Shown one piece after another: positions 23,753 to 33,499 of a stretch of DNA of 64,000 bases (positions are counted from its first letter, which is position 1; each line of letters starts with the position of its first letter). The translations under genes and the position numbers were made by a program. This DNA is from Megalopta genalis (Eukaryota; Arthropoda; Insecta; Hymenoptera; Halictidae). Below the pieces are notes generated by a model. The model was not told the origin of the DNA and did not search any database. It saw only the letters and a list, made by a program, of their open reading frames with translations. The stretch is taken from contig NW_027476112.1 of the NCBI RefSeq assembly GCF_051020955.1, positions 806,001-870,000 of the forward strand. Direction: 5' to 3'.

Positions 23753-24801
23753 TCGTTGGAAGGTTGCGGGTGCGTTTTTAGACCAAATGGCATACGATTG
23801 TAATGGAAATGTCCTTCGGATGTAGAAAAGGCGGTATACTTTTTCAAGTCGGGGTTCATAAGAATTTGGTGGAATCCAGCGGATAGATCGAGTGCGGAAA
23901 AGAATTTTGCATTACCAAGGTGCTGAATTATTTCGTCGGCGTTGGATAGAGGATATGCGTTTTGTTCGGTTTGTTCGTTTAGCTTGCGAAAGTCGATTAC
24001 TATTCTCCATTTCTTTTTGCCTGATGCGTCTGGTTTCTTGGGAACTACCCATATCGGAGAGTTAAAAGGGGAGTCTGTCGGTTCTATGATATTTTTGTCT
24101 AACATTTCCTGAATCTGTCGGTTGATTTCTGTTTTATGGCATTCTGGTGGTCTGTAGGATTTGATGTTAATGGGCCGAGGATTTTTTAGAGTGATCTCAT
24201 GTTGGGTAAGGGAGGCACAGGATAAGGGATCTGAGTCTAAGGTAAAAACTTTGTTATATGTTGCTATAATTTTTTCGATCGTGTCGCGGTAATTTTTATC
24301 GATATGGTTAAGCCGTAATTTATCGATAAGTTGAGGTATTCGATTAGAGTTTGAAGCTTTTGATTCGATAGTAGACGTGGTCAAAGGTTGCTTACCAGTG
24401 TTGATGAACAATACGCGGCAAGGATGATCGTCAACAATTTTGATGTGGTGTACATGTTTGCCTGGCTGTACCTCTATTTCCTCGGGTGTTTCCTGTAATT
24501 TTATGGTAGTACCGTTTAATGTTAGAGATTCGTTAGTAATTTTGAACTGATATTTTTCGAGGAATGGCAGTCCGAATATTCCGTCTTCTATTAGTGGGAA
24601 GTCGTTCGGTATGTGTCGTAATTTTCCTGGTGTGTAGTGTATTCTTGCTGTATCTCGTCGTACTGTTTTGTTTCTGTCACCGTGTCGGTCTGTGTTACTT
24701 CGTTTAGGTGATTCACGCGCGGTGGAATTTTTCCGTTCTGTCGCTGCTGAAAGTTTTTGTACTGAAAGCAGTTGTCTTTGGTATGTCCGTTTCGTTTGCA
24801 A
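23749..24801 (-). pseudogene. pol: Errantivirus pol part 1: protease remnant and RT N-terminal half
   Basis: About 24640-24560 encodes the C-terminal end of a retroviral-type protease ('IEDGIFGLPFLEKY'), but no D-T/S-G active-site motif precedes it; the catalytic half appears deleted. The reverse transcriptase starts near residue 205: 'WVVPKK', 'KWRIVIDFRKLNE', and the first catalytic Asp in 'FFSALDLSAGFHQI'. The frame ends after 'MPFGLK' because of a single-base frameshift in an A-rich run near 23783. The remaining RT is in the next frame. Confidence 0.85.
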
Positions 24802-24900
24802 AAGTCGCAGGTAAGTGTACGTGGTTAGTCTAATCTTTCCGATTGTCTGTTCAGGGTAAAGTTTGGTCGTGGGATATATCTAGTCGGTTGAGGTGGGCGG

Positions 24901-25764
24901 TTAATGAGTCCAAAGTTCGATGTCGGTTGCTTTTGATTGTGCTTCGGTTAACGTTTTTGGGTTGGCCGCTATGACTATAGTTCCGATCTTTTCTTGAAGA
25001 TTCATAGTGTACGTGCGGATTGCTTCTTCTTCTTCTTCTGCGATGGCAATGCATCGCGCGGTGGCGTTAGAATGCTTCGCTTGAACTGCATAGAGAAGTT
25101 CGCTCAGTGCTTGTCGGAATCTTAGACTGTACTGCGTTACTGATTCTCCGAATCCTTGTCTGGTGGAAAGCAGTTTGTTGCGGCAGCCGTTGGTGGTAAC
25201 TGGTGTAGACACCTGTGTTCTTAAAGCTTGGTACAATTCTTCGTATGTTCCGATATTGTGGTATCGAATACATCGTTCTGCATTTTCGGTAATTTTTTCC
25301 GCCAAAATGAGTTTTAGCAGGATGACTGGTTCACTACAGGTGGTACGGGCGAACTTTACCTGTTTGATAAATTCTTCCACTCCCATGTCGTCCTTACCTC
25401 GTAGGATCTTGATGGTGCGAAGTATTTCGTTGGCTCTGCTCAACGTGCTTTGTTCTTGCTGGGTTGCTGGTCCGTTCTTTGGTAACGGTACGGATGGTCG
25501 TACCTCGCGATATTCTTCGTCATCGTCTTCGATGACGGCTGCTCCATCAGAAAGTGCGTTGATTCCTAGCGAGGCGAATGCTCGTCGAAATTCGCTCGTT
25601 TGCACTTCGAATGTTCGATCGGTGGTTTCGATTCTCTCCTGCAGTGTCCGTAGAGCTCCTTGCATTTGAGTTTGCGTATCTTGGATACGTTTTAATTGAG
25701 CCATTATGGATTCTAAGGTATTCGTCAAGCTTGACGTGGGTGAGCTTGCTCTTGGGTTGCTCAT
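24901..25764 (-). pseudogene. gag: Errantivirus gag (matrix/capsid part)
   Basis: The open frame has 287 codons. It has a coiled-coil-prone N-terminus (about residues 10-70), an acidic linker (about 78-90) and a capsid-like helical region (about 105-285) with the retrotransposon gag pattern 'FGESVTQYSLRFRQALSEL'. After the stop the nucleocapsid zinc knuckle CX2CX4HX4C is visible at 24768-24809, but in another frame, so the gag frame is broken before it. The product would be the structural precursor of the intracellular particle. I chose the first ATG, about 200 bp from the 5' LTR. Confidence 0.8.
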
Positions 25765-25969
25765 TGTGGTGTGATATAGTTCGTCGTCTGAGGATAGAAT
25801 TGGATGAGGGTTCCGATATATCGTGAACTCCTTACCTTTGAATAACTCGTTCCAATCGTCCAGAGTGAGTGTGGCACACGTAGTCCCAGCGGTAATTGTT
25901 CCGTAGATCGCACCGTAGGCTGTTTCCTCCTCTTGAATTGATTGGATCCTCGCAGGATCGCCAATTATA

Positions 25970-26337
25970 TGTCACGGGACCGTATCAGATCTCGAAGAAA
26001 TGACATATGCTCCTTTATACTCTTCTATCGTACAGGCGAATTCACCGATTCGTATGAAGAAGGTTAAGTTCAAATAATCGCGAAACTTAGAATTATTACT
26101 TGAAGTTCGCGAAAGATCTTGTCTGAACGAAAAATACCAAAAGTAACGCTCAGAACACGGAGCGAATAATGAAGGTTTTAATGAGACGAACGAGATGTGG
26201 CTTGGTTGGAATCGAACTCGTCAATGACTGCTTTATTCGGAGGTCCACGCGTTTTTATACATGTAAGTGTTTATAATAGCGTATCCGGTGCGATTAGATT
26301 AGGCGACGGAGACTTGGGAATGTTGTCCTGCTTGACA
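25970..26337 (-). repeat. 5' LTR of the errantivirus element
   Basis: The 368-bp LTR begins TGTCAAGCAGG and ends GGTCCCGTGACA on the minus strand. Compared with the other LTR it lacks 22 bp near 26131. Just inside, minus strand from about 25964, is TGGCGATCCTGCGAGGA after a short spacer: a TGG-starting primer-binding site, complementary to an unidentified tRNA 3' end. Confidence 0.9.
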
Positions 26338-26341
26338 AGGA

Positions 26342-27957
26342 AGTGGGGGTGTTGGATTGAGTGAGTAGTGGTGTATTATCATTTATTGCTTTGGGTGTGA
26401 TGGGGTCAAGTCAAGTTGAATTAGGATTGTACGTGGAAAAGTGCTGAGAGTCGGAGTGAACTATTTGTTAAGGCTCGAGAATTAGTAGGTTTCAAGATTA
26501 TTAGAGTTGGGAGGAAGGGAGGGAAAGAGGAGTTCGTTGTTATGATTGTTGTACTTTGTTGAGCTTGTAGCTCCTGTAGTGGTTGTTGCTCTAGATGACG
26601 TGAAGAACTTCAACGTTGAGTGTTCTGTTGAGCAGAGGGAGTGTACAAGATCTGCAGTTTGTTGGTTAAAGTTGCTTGAAATGCGTCAGGAACGGGGGTA
26701 AATGAAATGAAATTATTGGACGTGCGAATTGTAAAAAGAGATAATAGGAGTGCTATGCATGCAACCACGCAGGAACATTTGCTATGTTACGAGTCGAGGG
26801 CCAGGCAGCTTTGCGTGGTCAGAGGTTCGATGCGATTGGGATTTTTTATAAGGGAGATTGCGTGGACCAGCCGATGCTTCTTTCAGCACGGATGGCTACC
26901 TAGTAACCAAGATAGGATTTGGAGAAATTGGATAGGATGAATAGAATAGATGATAGAATAGAATAGAATAGAATAGGATGCCTCGTAACTTTTGCAAGAA
27001 AAATTGAAGATATACCTGGAGTAGTTGTTTATTGGTTAAATATTTGTATGTTATTAAATAATTAATAGTATATCATAAGTTAATTATATTTAAGAATAAT
27101 GTTAAGATGTAAAGATTTATAAATTTAGATTACTTCTTTTGAAGTAGAATTGTTAATTAATCTATGAATATATAAAGATATTTATTAAATATTAATTATT
27201 TGTTTAATGGATCCATTTAAATATATCTATGAGGACAGATAATATTTCTAAATTTATAGTTGATCTATTAAAAATATATATTAATAAATTTAATAATCCT
27301 GTGATTTATATTTTATATAGATATTAATATATATTATAATAAGACGCGTAAATATATATTTAAATATGTATTTATTATACAGGGTGTCCCAAAAATGTCT
27401 TGCAATACGGAAATGTGGGGTAGCTGAGGTCATTCTAAGTAACTTTTTCCTTCGCGAAAATGCAATCTGCAGCTTTGTTTACGAGTTATTAACGAAAAAC
27501 ACTGACCAATGGGGACACGACGCGAAGTTCGAGAGCCCGCAGCACGAGACTTTGACAGAAGGTCCGAACGGACTCGAGCCGCGTTCGAAGTACTGAACAA
27601 GTCACGAAGCGTGAACTTTCCGGATTTTTTTTACTATGTAAAAGTGATATTTTAAAAAAAAGAGCTGTTCATCTTTATTTTAGAACGTCTGTAGAATATT
27701 TACTAATTTTTCGGACCCGAAATAATATGTAGTTTAACCGTGACAGCCGTTTTAATTTTCTGGTGTGCATGACACCTCATGTGTACCATATGAAATTTTT
27801 ATGCAAGGTGTACAGTGAAGATTAACAAAGTTCGTAAATGATATTTTAATTTAAATAATTCCATGTCCGAACAGAATTCAACGAATGATTTGCAAAGCTG
27901 ATTTAATAATAAATAATCGCATTAAGAGACGTAAAGGATTTGTTTATTAGATCGATT
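26342..27957. other. AT-rich stretch, microsatellite and a repeat end, no gene
   Basis: A gaata microsatellite lies at about 26930-26976. At 27381 the sequence acagggtgtcccaaaa begins a moderately GC-rich segment to about 27610 that looks like a dispersed insect repeat. 26707-26940 and 27366-27596 are open for 76-77 codons without a domain. Confidence 0.5.
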
Positions 27958-28478
27958 TATTATCGATTATCGTGAGAATGTATCGATGTCCTCTATTATC
28001 TCTAGCATATCGTTGAACCTCGACGAAGTCGGCTTGCCAGAGATTGTTACGTAAAACGATATCAAGAAGTATAAAAAAAAGAAGGAGTTGAGCCGTTGCC
28101 CAACTCTCTAACTCTTTATTACAAATAATACAAACTTTATACGATTTACAATAGTTTATACCGAGTACAATAGTTCCGTAGCTGGTGGAGGATTCGTCAA
28201 GACTGAGGTTTGGGGCGTTGGAGACTGGTATTTATATCGGTCTTTGTCAGGGGTTGGAGCTTCCAGAACGTTCGGCGATGGGGCCATGTGCAGGATCTTA
28301 GGTGGGTTATCTTCCGGATCACGTAGTGTCTGTGTGTAACATGAGAATGTATTGAGGCCCTTACAAGATCGTCGAGTCCTCGCACGATCACTCGCATGCG
28401 CGGGAAGAAACGCCTCGCCGGAGCATGCAGTTCGTTCACCAACTTTACATTCTCATCGCCCATGATTACCACTGACAC
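27958..28478 (-). pseudogene. Polinton integrase fragment, split by a solo LTR
   Basis: 28478-28366 encodes the N-terminal integrase segment ('KLVNELHAPARRFF', 'VRGLDDL') and 28044-27958 continues with a diverged match to the core start of the complete copy (46580-46490). The solo LTR between them is flanked by agat. The DDE core and chromodomain are missing beyond 27958. The piece is not functional. Confidence 0.85.
28045..28365 (-). repeat. Solo LTR, family B, inside the integrase relic
   Basis: The 321-bp insertion begins tgttacgtaa and ends cccttaca on the plus strand and is flanked by agat on both sides (28041-28044; 28366-28369). Removing it aligns the integrase relic with the complete copy. 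A TATA-like atataaata (minus, about 28230-28238) and an AATAAA (minus, about 28110-28116) occur in the order expected for a minus-strand LTR. Confidence 0.85.
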
Positions 28479-28634
28479 CTCTCTCTCTTGCTTTATCGGG
28501 TTCGCGGTCGCTTCAAAACGAAAGATGAACGAATTCTTCGTTTAACTTTATGCTACCGAGGTTTCTTCGGTTGCTGACGCTGCCAATACCGCAACATTTT
28601 TCTCATTTCTCGGTTCAATCATTATCTTCTTCAT

Positions 28635-30089
28635 CTATGTTTCGAGCAGCTCTTGTTGTTGTTGTTGTTGTTTAATATGATGTATTTGTTGACAAACGTG
28701 GTCGAGTCTCAACTCAATATTTGTAAATCTAACGTTCCAATTTTCGTCCACAGATATCGTTTGATTGGTTTCGCAGCAATTCCAACGAATGCTCGTTCTA
28801 TCGAACCACCTGTTAAATTTATCAACAGGCATTTCATTAATTACTGCAGTAACGAGTATCGAACGATTTAATTTATAATCAATCCGACTTCTTCGAAGTT
28901 CTTCGATTACGGATATTATTTCGTTGTCGTGACCATTGGGCCCGGCATTTTTCGATGCCATCAGCAATTTCAAACGATCCACCAGCTCGTTCGGATCGCC
29001 CCAATGCACGTAATCGATCGGATTGTTGGTTACACGCATCATCGTTGGAAATTGTATACCCATTCCGCGCAACGTCGAAAACATCGGTCCTATGATAGTT
29101 TTGTACTTGTAACCCTTATTCCCCATTATCTGGTTACCTCGCTGATACGCGCGCGTAGCGATGAGAATGTTTCTGTAAATATCCTTATCGACCTTGGTGT
29201 ACAGGTTCTCGTCGGGTATTCTTTTGAATATCAATTCGTAGAGACCTGGAGTTCCCTCGTACCTAATTTTATTGATAACGATATCGTCATTGCTTTCAAC
29301 ATCAAACGTGGTGTTTCCAAGCATCAGTTTGTCATTGTGAAAATACACTCCGTACACGTTGACCAAATTTTTCGGTGGTCCGCTAAAGAAATTGCACAAG
29401 TATTTGCTCGCTAAAGGTCCAAGATTGTTGAACAAATGTTCGTATTCATCGCGGTGCGTTTCAGGACTTTTAAAAATGTTTCGCACCGATGATTCCAACG
29501 ATGCTGTGGCCGTTGGAGACGATTCGAAAGCTTTCTCCTGTTGCTCCGAAAGTATCGTAGGTATCGGTTCGAGCGCCTTATTGCCACTCGCCTCGTTAAG
29601 GTCACTGTTGCCACTGTCGTCGTCATCATCGTCGTCGTCGTACAACACATACCCGATGTCATCGTTGGTAAGGACAGGGGAATATATTTTCTTTTTCTTC
29701 TTCAAATGCATCCTTGGCGTTAAAGCTGCTTCGTCATGCTTCCTCTTCTTCTTCTTGTTCCATTTTCTCTCTACTTTCTTCATAGAGAATAGCGACTGCG
29801 TTTACGGATCCAACGGTCGATCCGCGATCGGCATATTATCGTTCGCTTCCGTAGCTGTATTTTGAACCAGCTGTTTCAACGGCTCCTCGATCGGGCGTAA
29901 ATTCGTCTCAATGTTCGACTCCGTATTCATTTTCCCAACCTTCAGGGCTAAACTCTTTTTACGTATGACGTCACTGGTGTTGGCTATTTCTTTGGTTATC
30001 GCGGCTCGCCGGTTTTCCTTAGACCGATGCATATCGAGCGATACGATGCGACTCCGACGACTCTTGCGGTCCAAATGAGCCCCGATCAC
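28635..30089 (-). pseudogene. Conserved Polinton protein of unknown function (DUF8207-like), older copy
   Basis: 30089-29802 is the N-terminal part (IRKK..ALKVGKM segment), ended by a stop at 29802-29804. 29783-28635 (382 codons) is the rest: a Lys-rich start, an Asp run (about residues 50-57), the central conserved domain ('YGVYFHNDKLMLGN', 'IRYEGTPGLYELIFKRIP', 'YRNILIATRA') and a C-terminal part with 'WFDRTSIRWNCCETN' and a Gln run. The C-terminal frame is continuous here, unlike in the complete copy. I recall this domain from animal Polintons as DUF8207; its function is unknown to me. Confidence 0.8.
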
Positions 30090-30742
30090 AGCACGACGAA
30101 TTCGTTAAACCGGGCCTATAACGATCACGATTCGCAGGGCTGTCTTTGTCGATTACAAGGAATCCGTACTTGTTTCGCCAACATCTCGTACAAAGTGCGT
30201 TGAACGACATATCTGTATTCACATAATTCGTGACATCTTGATTGAATAGAATCACTAGATTCGCATTGTCGCGAATCAAATGTTTGGGTATTCTCGCGTA
30301 CGATTGCGACAAATAGAAACAATCGACGTGCGAATGTCTGCCTATCGCGAAATATTCTCTCATGACATCCTGTTCGTCGCAAGCAACGTCGTCAAAGATA
30401 AATATTGAATTCGGCCGAACATCTGCCGGGAGAATCACGTCCGCGTTGTCCGAGTAGACAAAATAACCTACATCCCCCACGGACGAGAGCAAGTTACTCA
30501 AGTTTGATACTTTGGTTGACGCAGCGATTTCGAATACACGACACGTTTGCGAATCGCAGCCAATTCGGACTCTCCAACAAACTAATCATAACGTTCGTTT
30601 TACCACATCCTCACGGGCCACTTATCACGCACCGTATACTACTCGGTAGCAATGATCCGTGTTTCCGAATTATCACATCGTGATCGTCGAACGTGCGGCA
30701 GGTCGGAACCCGGACATTCAAGGACTGTCGTACGAAACTGTA
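30019..30742 (-). pseudogene. Polinton packaging ATPase, older copy (broken)
   Basis: This matches the ATPase at 51162-51812. The Walker A loop near 30625 contains an in-frame stop (GP-stop-GCGKT), and a frameshift precedes 30501. 30501-30160 keeps the Walker B region ('SIFIFDDVACDEQDV') and 'LSQSYARIPKHLIRDNAN', with a small deletion after it. The start codon and about 85 bp of upstream DNA present in the complete copy are missing. Confidence 0.85.
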
Positions 30743-30851
30743 GATATCAGTCTCCCCGTATTCCAATGATAGAGCGCATCTCCATGTAAACTAACGTACG
30801 TACATTTTTTCTTTTTTCATAATCAACAGAAAAATAAAACAAACCTTGGCA

Positions 30852-30965
30852 TAACAGCTCCATATACCATTTACAGACTGGTAAAAACAGCTCTGTATAC
30901 CGTTACACACTGGTAAAAACAGCTCTCTATACCGTTACAGACTGGTAAAAACAGCTCTGATAAGA
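30852..30965. repeat. 32-bp tandem array, three copies (older Polinton)
   Basis: Three units of the type acagctctgtataccgttac..actggtaaa lie just before the pX-like start. The complete copy has seven at the same place (51995-52218), so the array is a family feature with variable copy number. Confidence 0.8.
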
Positions 30966-30971
30966 TTAGGT

Positions 30972-31345
30972 ATGGGTCTGAAGAAGAAGAAGAAGAAGAA
31001 GAAGGAGGAGGACCGACGAACAGTCAAAGGAAAAAGAAAGAAGGTAGAAACAGTATTGAAAGAATTCTACCTATCACCAAACGAGGCGGTTTTCTACCGC
31101 TGTTATTACCCGCTTTGGGAGCTTTGGAAGCGTTGACAGATGGCGCTGCGCTGGGGTGATCAAAACAATAAACGATGCGAAAGCTGCGAAGAAATAATTG
31201 GAAGAAGCGCGACGACACAATCGCGCTATGGATGGTCGCGGAGTGTATCTCGCGCCGTACAAACGTGGAAAAGGAATGAAGAAGAAAAAAAAAGTCAAAA
31301 GAAAGGAAAGATTATCGCATTTTCGCGGAGTTTTCATGCGCGATG
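30972..31345 (+). pseudogene. pX-like small basic protein, older copy (frameshifted)
   Basis: It starts ATGGGTCTGAAGAAG like the complete copy (52245) and keeps the Lys-rich start and the later 'MDGRGVYLAPYKRGKG' segment, but in different frames. A Lys/Glu-rich expansion (gaagaagaag) follows the start. The hydrophobic middle is shifted out of frame. Confidence 0.75.
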
Positions 31346-31600
31346 AATTGCCGAAACAAACATGGGTAAACGAATGAGGAATAGTGAATCTGGATAGCGG
31401 TCATGGTTCAGGAACGCACTGGGTGGCGTATATAAAGCATGATTCGCGAGTCAGTTACTTCGATGGTTTTGGAGATCTTCGACCACCGATCGAATTGATT
31501 CATTATTTCCGACCATCACGTACAATCACAAGATTTATCAAAGTTACAACGAAAGCGTGTGCGGGCAATTGTGTGTGAAATTTCTGCGAGGAACTCCAAT
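31315..31600 (+). pseudogene. Adenain-like protease, older copy (broken)
   Basis: This matches 52604-52927. An in-frame stop (near 31375) precedes 'GIVNLDSGHGSGTHWVAY', which holds the catalytic His; 'SYFDGFGDL' holds the Asp. A frameshift follows, and the Cys region (ACAGNCV) is altered. Inactive. Confidence 0.8.
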
Positions 31601-31616
31601 ATAGTCCGTCGCAAGA

Positions 31617-31766
31617 ATGTCATACACGTTCACGTTATCGGGAAGAAGTAGCGTGTTATCGTCCAAGTACTTCCCGCCTATAGATCTCAACAATGCCGAA
31701 TACGAATTGGGTCTGCTCGATTTGCAACCTTATTACACGATACCAAACATCAGTTCAAATATCGGT
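31617..31766 (+). pseudogene. Penton-like minor capsid protein, first 50 residues
   Basis: The first 50 codons are almost identical to the complete copy's penton gene at 52959 ('MSYTFTLSGRSSVLSSKYFP'). The match stops at 31766, where the dispersed repeat begins, so the jelly-roll domain is lost. Confidence 0.85.
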
Positions 31767-31989
31767 ATTGGGATTAAGGCTTGGATTATTTCTCAAATAA
31801 ATATGATATTAATTCTTTTTCTTAAAAAGCTTTATTTTTACTTTTATTTGAGAGAAGGTATATGTACGAACTGACTGAGCGACCAAAATCAACTGAGAGA
31901 CCGGCAACTGAAAATCGCCTGCTTATATACCTTTTTTGGTGTGGTCTTCTCCACCAATCAGAGACGGTCATTCATCGCGTGTTACATTG
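31767..31989 (+). repeat. Dispersed repeat, copy B (truncates the older Polinton)
   Basis: This is similar to 8717-8960. It abuts the penton fragment exactly where homology to the complete Polinton ends. The Polinton does not resume to the right, so the repeat marks a deletion or rearrangement junction rather than a simple insertion. Confidence 0.65.
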
Positions 31990-33499
31990 CTTTCTTAGTT
32001 GAGCAGAATATTGGTGTAGAAGATAAAATAACCAATCTAAGCCATTTATCTGATTAGCATATCTAGTAGAAATGGGCCAAAGACAAGATTGGGATAGTTC
32101 ACAACAAAATGATCCTAAGAGAAAAACCCGGAAGTGTACTAGTAATCAGAGTAAGAGCAAAGGAGATTGTAAAAATAACAACAAGCTCTCTGGGATCTTC
32201 TAGATAAAAGAGGAGTTAGTGTGACAGCTAGAGAATATCTTGATAGCCCGAGAAATAGCAAGAACATAGAAGAAGTGGTATAAGTAACCAATGTAATTCC
32301 TTTTATAGTTCGAAAACGTGAAATTGAACAAGCACAGCAAACATGCAGGCCGTAGCAATCTTTGCCAAAACAATTGGTTAAAGGAGCAGTTAATTTTATA
32401 ATCCATGAGCTCGCTCTTATATACATACAATGCTCGAAATATGGCGATAATTTTAGCCAAATTTTAAAATATTCCGATCATTTTATCATCGACTTCTCCA
32501 CTGTTTGAAAGGATCCATCATGTTAAAAACGGGAATTGCAATCACGTGATGTTAACTAAGCGATTTGATGATGCAAATGGAACAGGCTATTAACGATACC
32601 TACAAGGAAGGGCTTTCTCCCACAATAATATGTTAATTTTGTTATATAGAAGAATGAAGAATTTTGTTAATTTTTTAAAGATTAATTTTTTAAAGATTAT
32701 TTGAGTTTGTTATTTTCGATTACAGATTAATTTAATTGTGTTGTTTAGACCTCGAAATCTCACCGAAATATTTGTTTATAATAATAGATTTTAATTGTTA
32801 ATTCATCCACCGATAAGTTAAGATAGAGTTTGAATAAAGTTTATATATTGGGAAAAATAACGCTTTTTTTCCACCTTCACCGACGCGAACCCCAGTGTTA
32901 CATTTTTCTAAACTGCAGAGGAACGACGCAACTAGCAAGCAATTCGTAAAATTGTAGATATGGAATTCGGTAGGGAGCGAACAGCTCGCTATGCCAGTCC
33001 AGTTCTCTATAAGCGCATTTCCTCTCTGTCCGACTACCTTGCGCTCTATACGTGTATTTTCGATTGGTCTGGTTCCCTAGCGTCTAATACGCGCATCTAG
33101 AATCGGTTCGGTTACCTACACTCGCGACACGTGTAATCTATGTATATCCCAATAAGCATAAGACGTCTTATAGACATCCATTTTTCGTCCATTTTAAGTC
33201 TGAACGTCTTACGAGCTCAACTAGACTTCTTTAAGTCATCTTATTTCAGACGTTGAAACGACGCCCGAAACAAGATTATTTAAAGGCGTCTGTTTCGAAA
33301 CATCTTTAAGACACTTGAAATATGTTTTTGTAGGTGTCGGTACATTTCTGACGTGTTGTGTTTACAAGGCCTAGATGAGAATGTGTTGTAGGGCAGAAGG
33401 AATAGCAAGATCCTGCAGAAAAAGCACATATTACAACAAACATTTGATTAATTAATCAAGATTTATGTTGTTATTACCCATATAAATATACTATTGCGA
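31990..33499. other. No supported gene; repeat-like DNA before the satellite
   Basis: 32139-32460 has overlapping open stretches on the minus strand with no recognisable domain. 33150-33350 contains several agacgtct/gacgtct-like palindromic words. The DNA grades into the 8-bp satellite after about 33500. Confidence 0.5.

Larger units (their letters stand above)
19501..26337 (-). mobile_element. Errantivirus-type LTR retrotransposon (endogenous, mutated)
   Basis: The 6,837-bp element lies on the minus strand and is flanked by agga on both sides (19497-19500; 26338-26341). The order in its own direction is 5' LTR, primer-binding site, gag, pol (protease remnant, RT, RNase H, integrase), env, polypurine tract, 3' LTR. 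The env gene with a furin-like site, fusion-peptide-like segment and membrane anchor marks it as errantivirus (Gypsy-type insect retrovirus). At least five inactivating changes are visible: frameshifts in pol, internal stops in integrase and env, and a missing protease active site. The LTRs are alike except for a 22-bp indel and several substitutions, so it is not very recent. Confidence 0.92.
27958..31766. mobile_element. Older, partial Polinton (same family as 39-59 kb copy)
   Basis: The gene order and strands copy the central-right part of the complete element: integrase (minus, fragment), conserved unknown gene (minus), ATPase (minus), 32-bp repeat array, pX-like (plus), protease (plus), penton start (plus). 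The two fibre-like genes that lie between integrase and the unknown gene in the complete copy are absent. The left boundary near 27958 lies inside integrase; the right boundary at 31766 lies inside penton, where a dispersed repeat begins. Stops and frameshifts occur in most genes. Confidence 0.9.

Noticed and set aside
29359..29865. 168-codon plus-strand frame opposite the DUF8207-like gene
   Set aside because: It is a Ser-rich shadow of Asp/Lys codon runs on the other strand.
32521..32903. Possible LTR (tgttaaaa...gtgttaca)
   Set aside because: The end match is short and there is no TSD; not enough to call.
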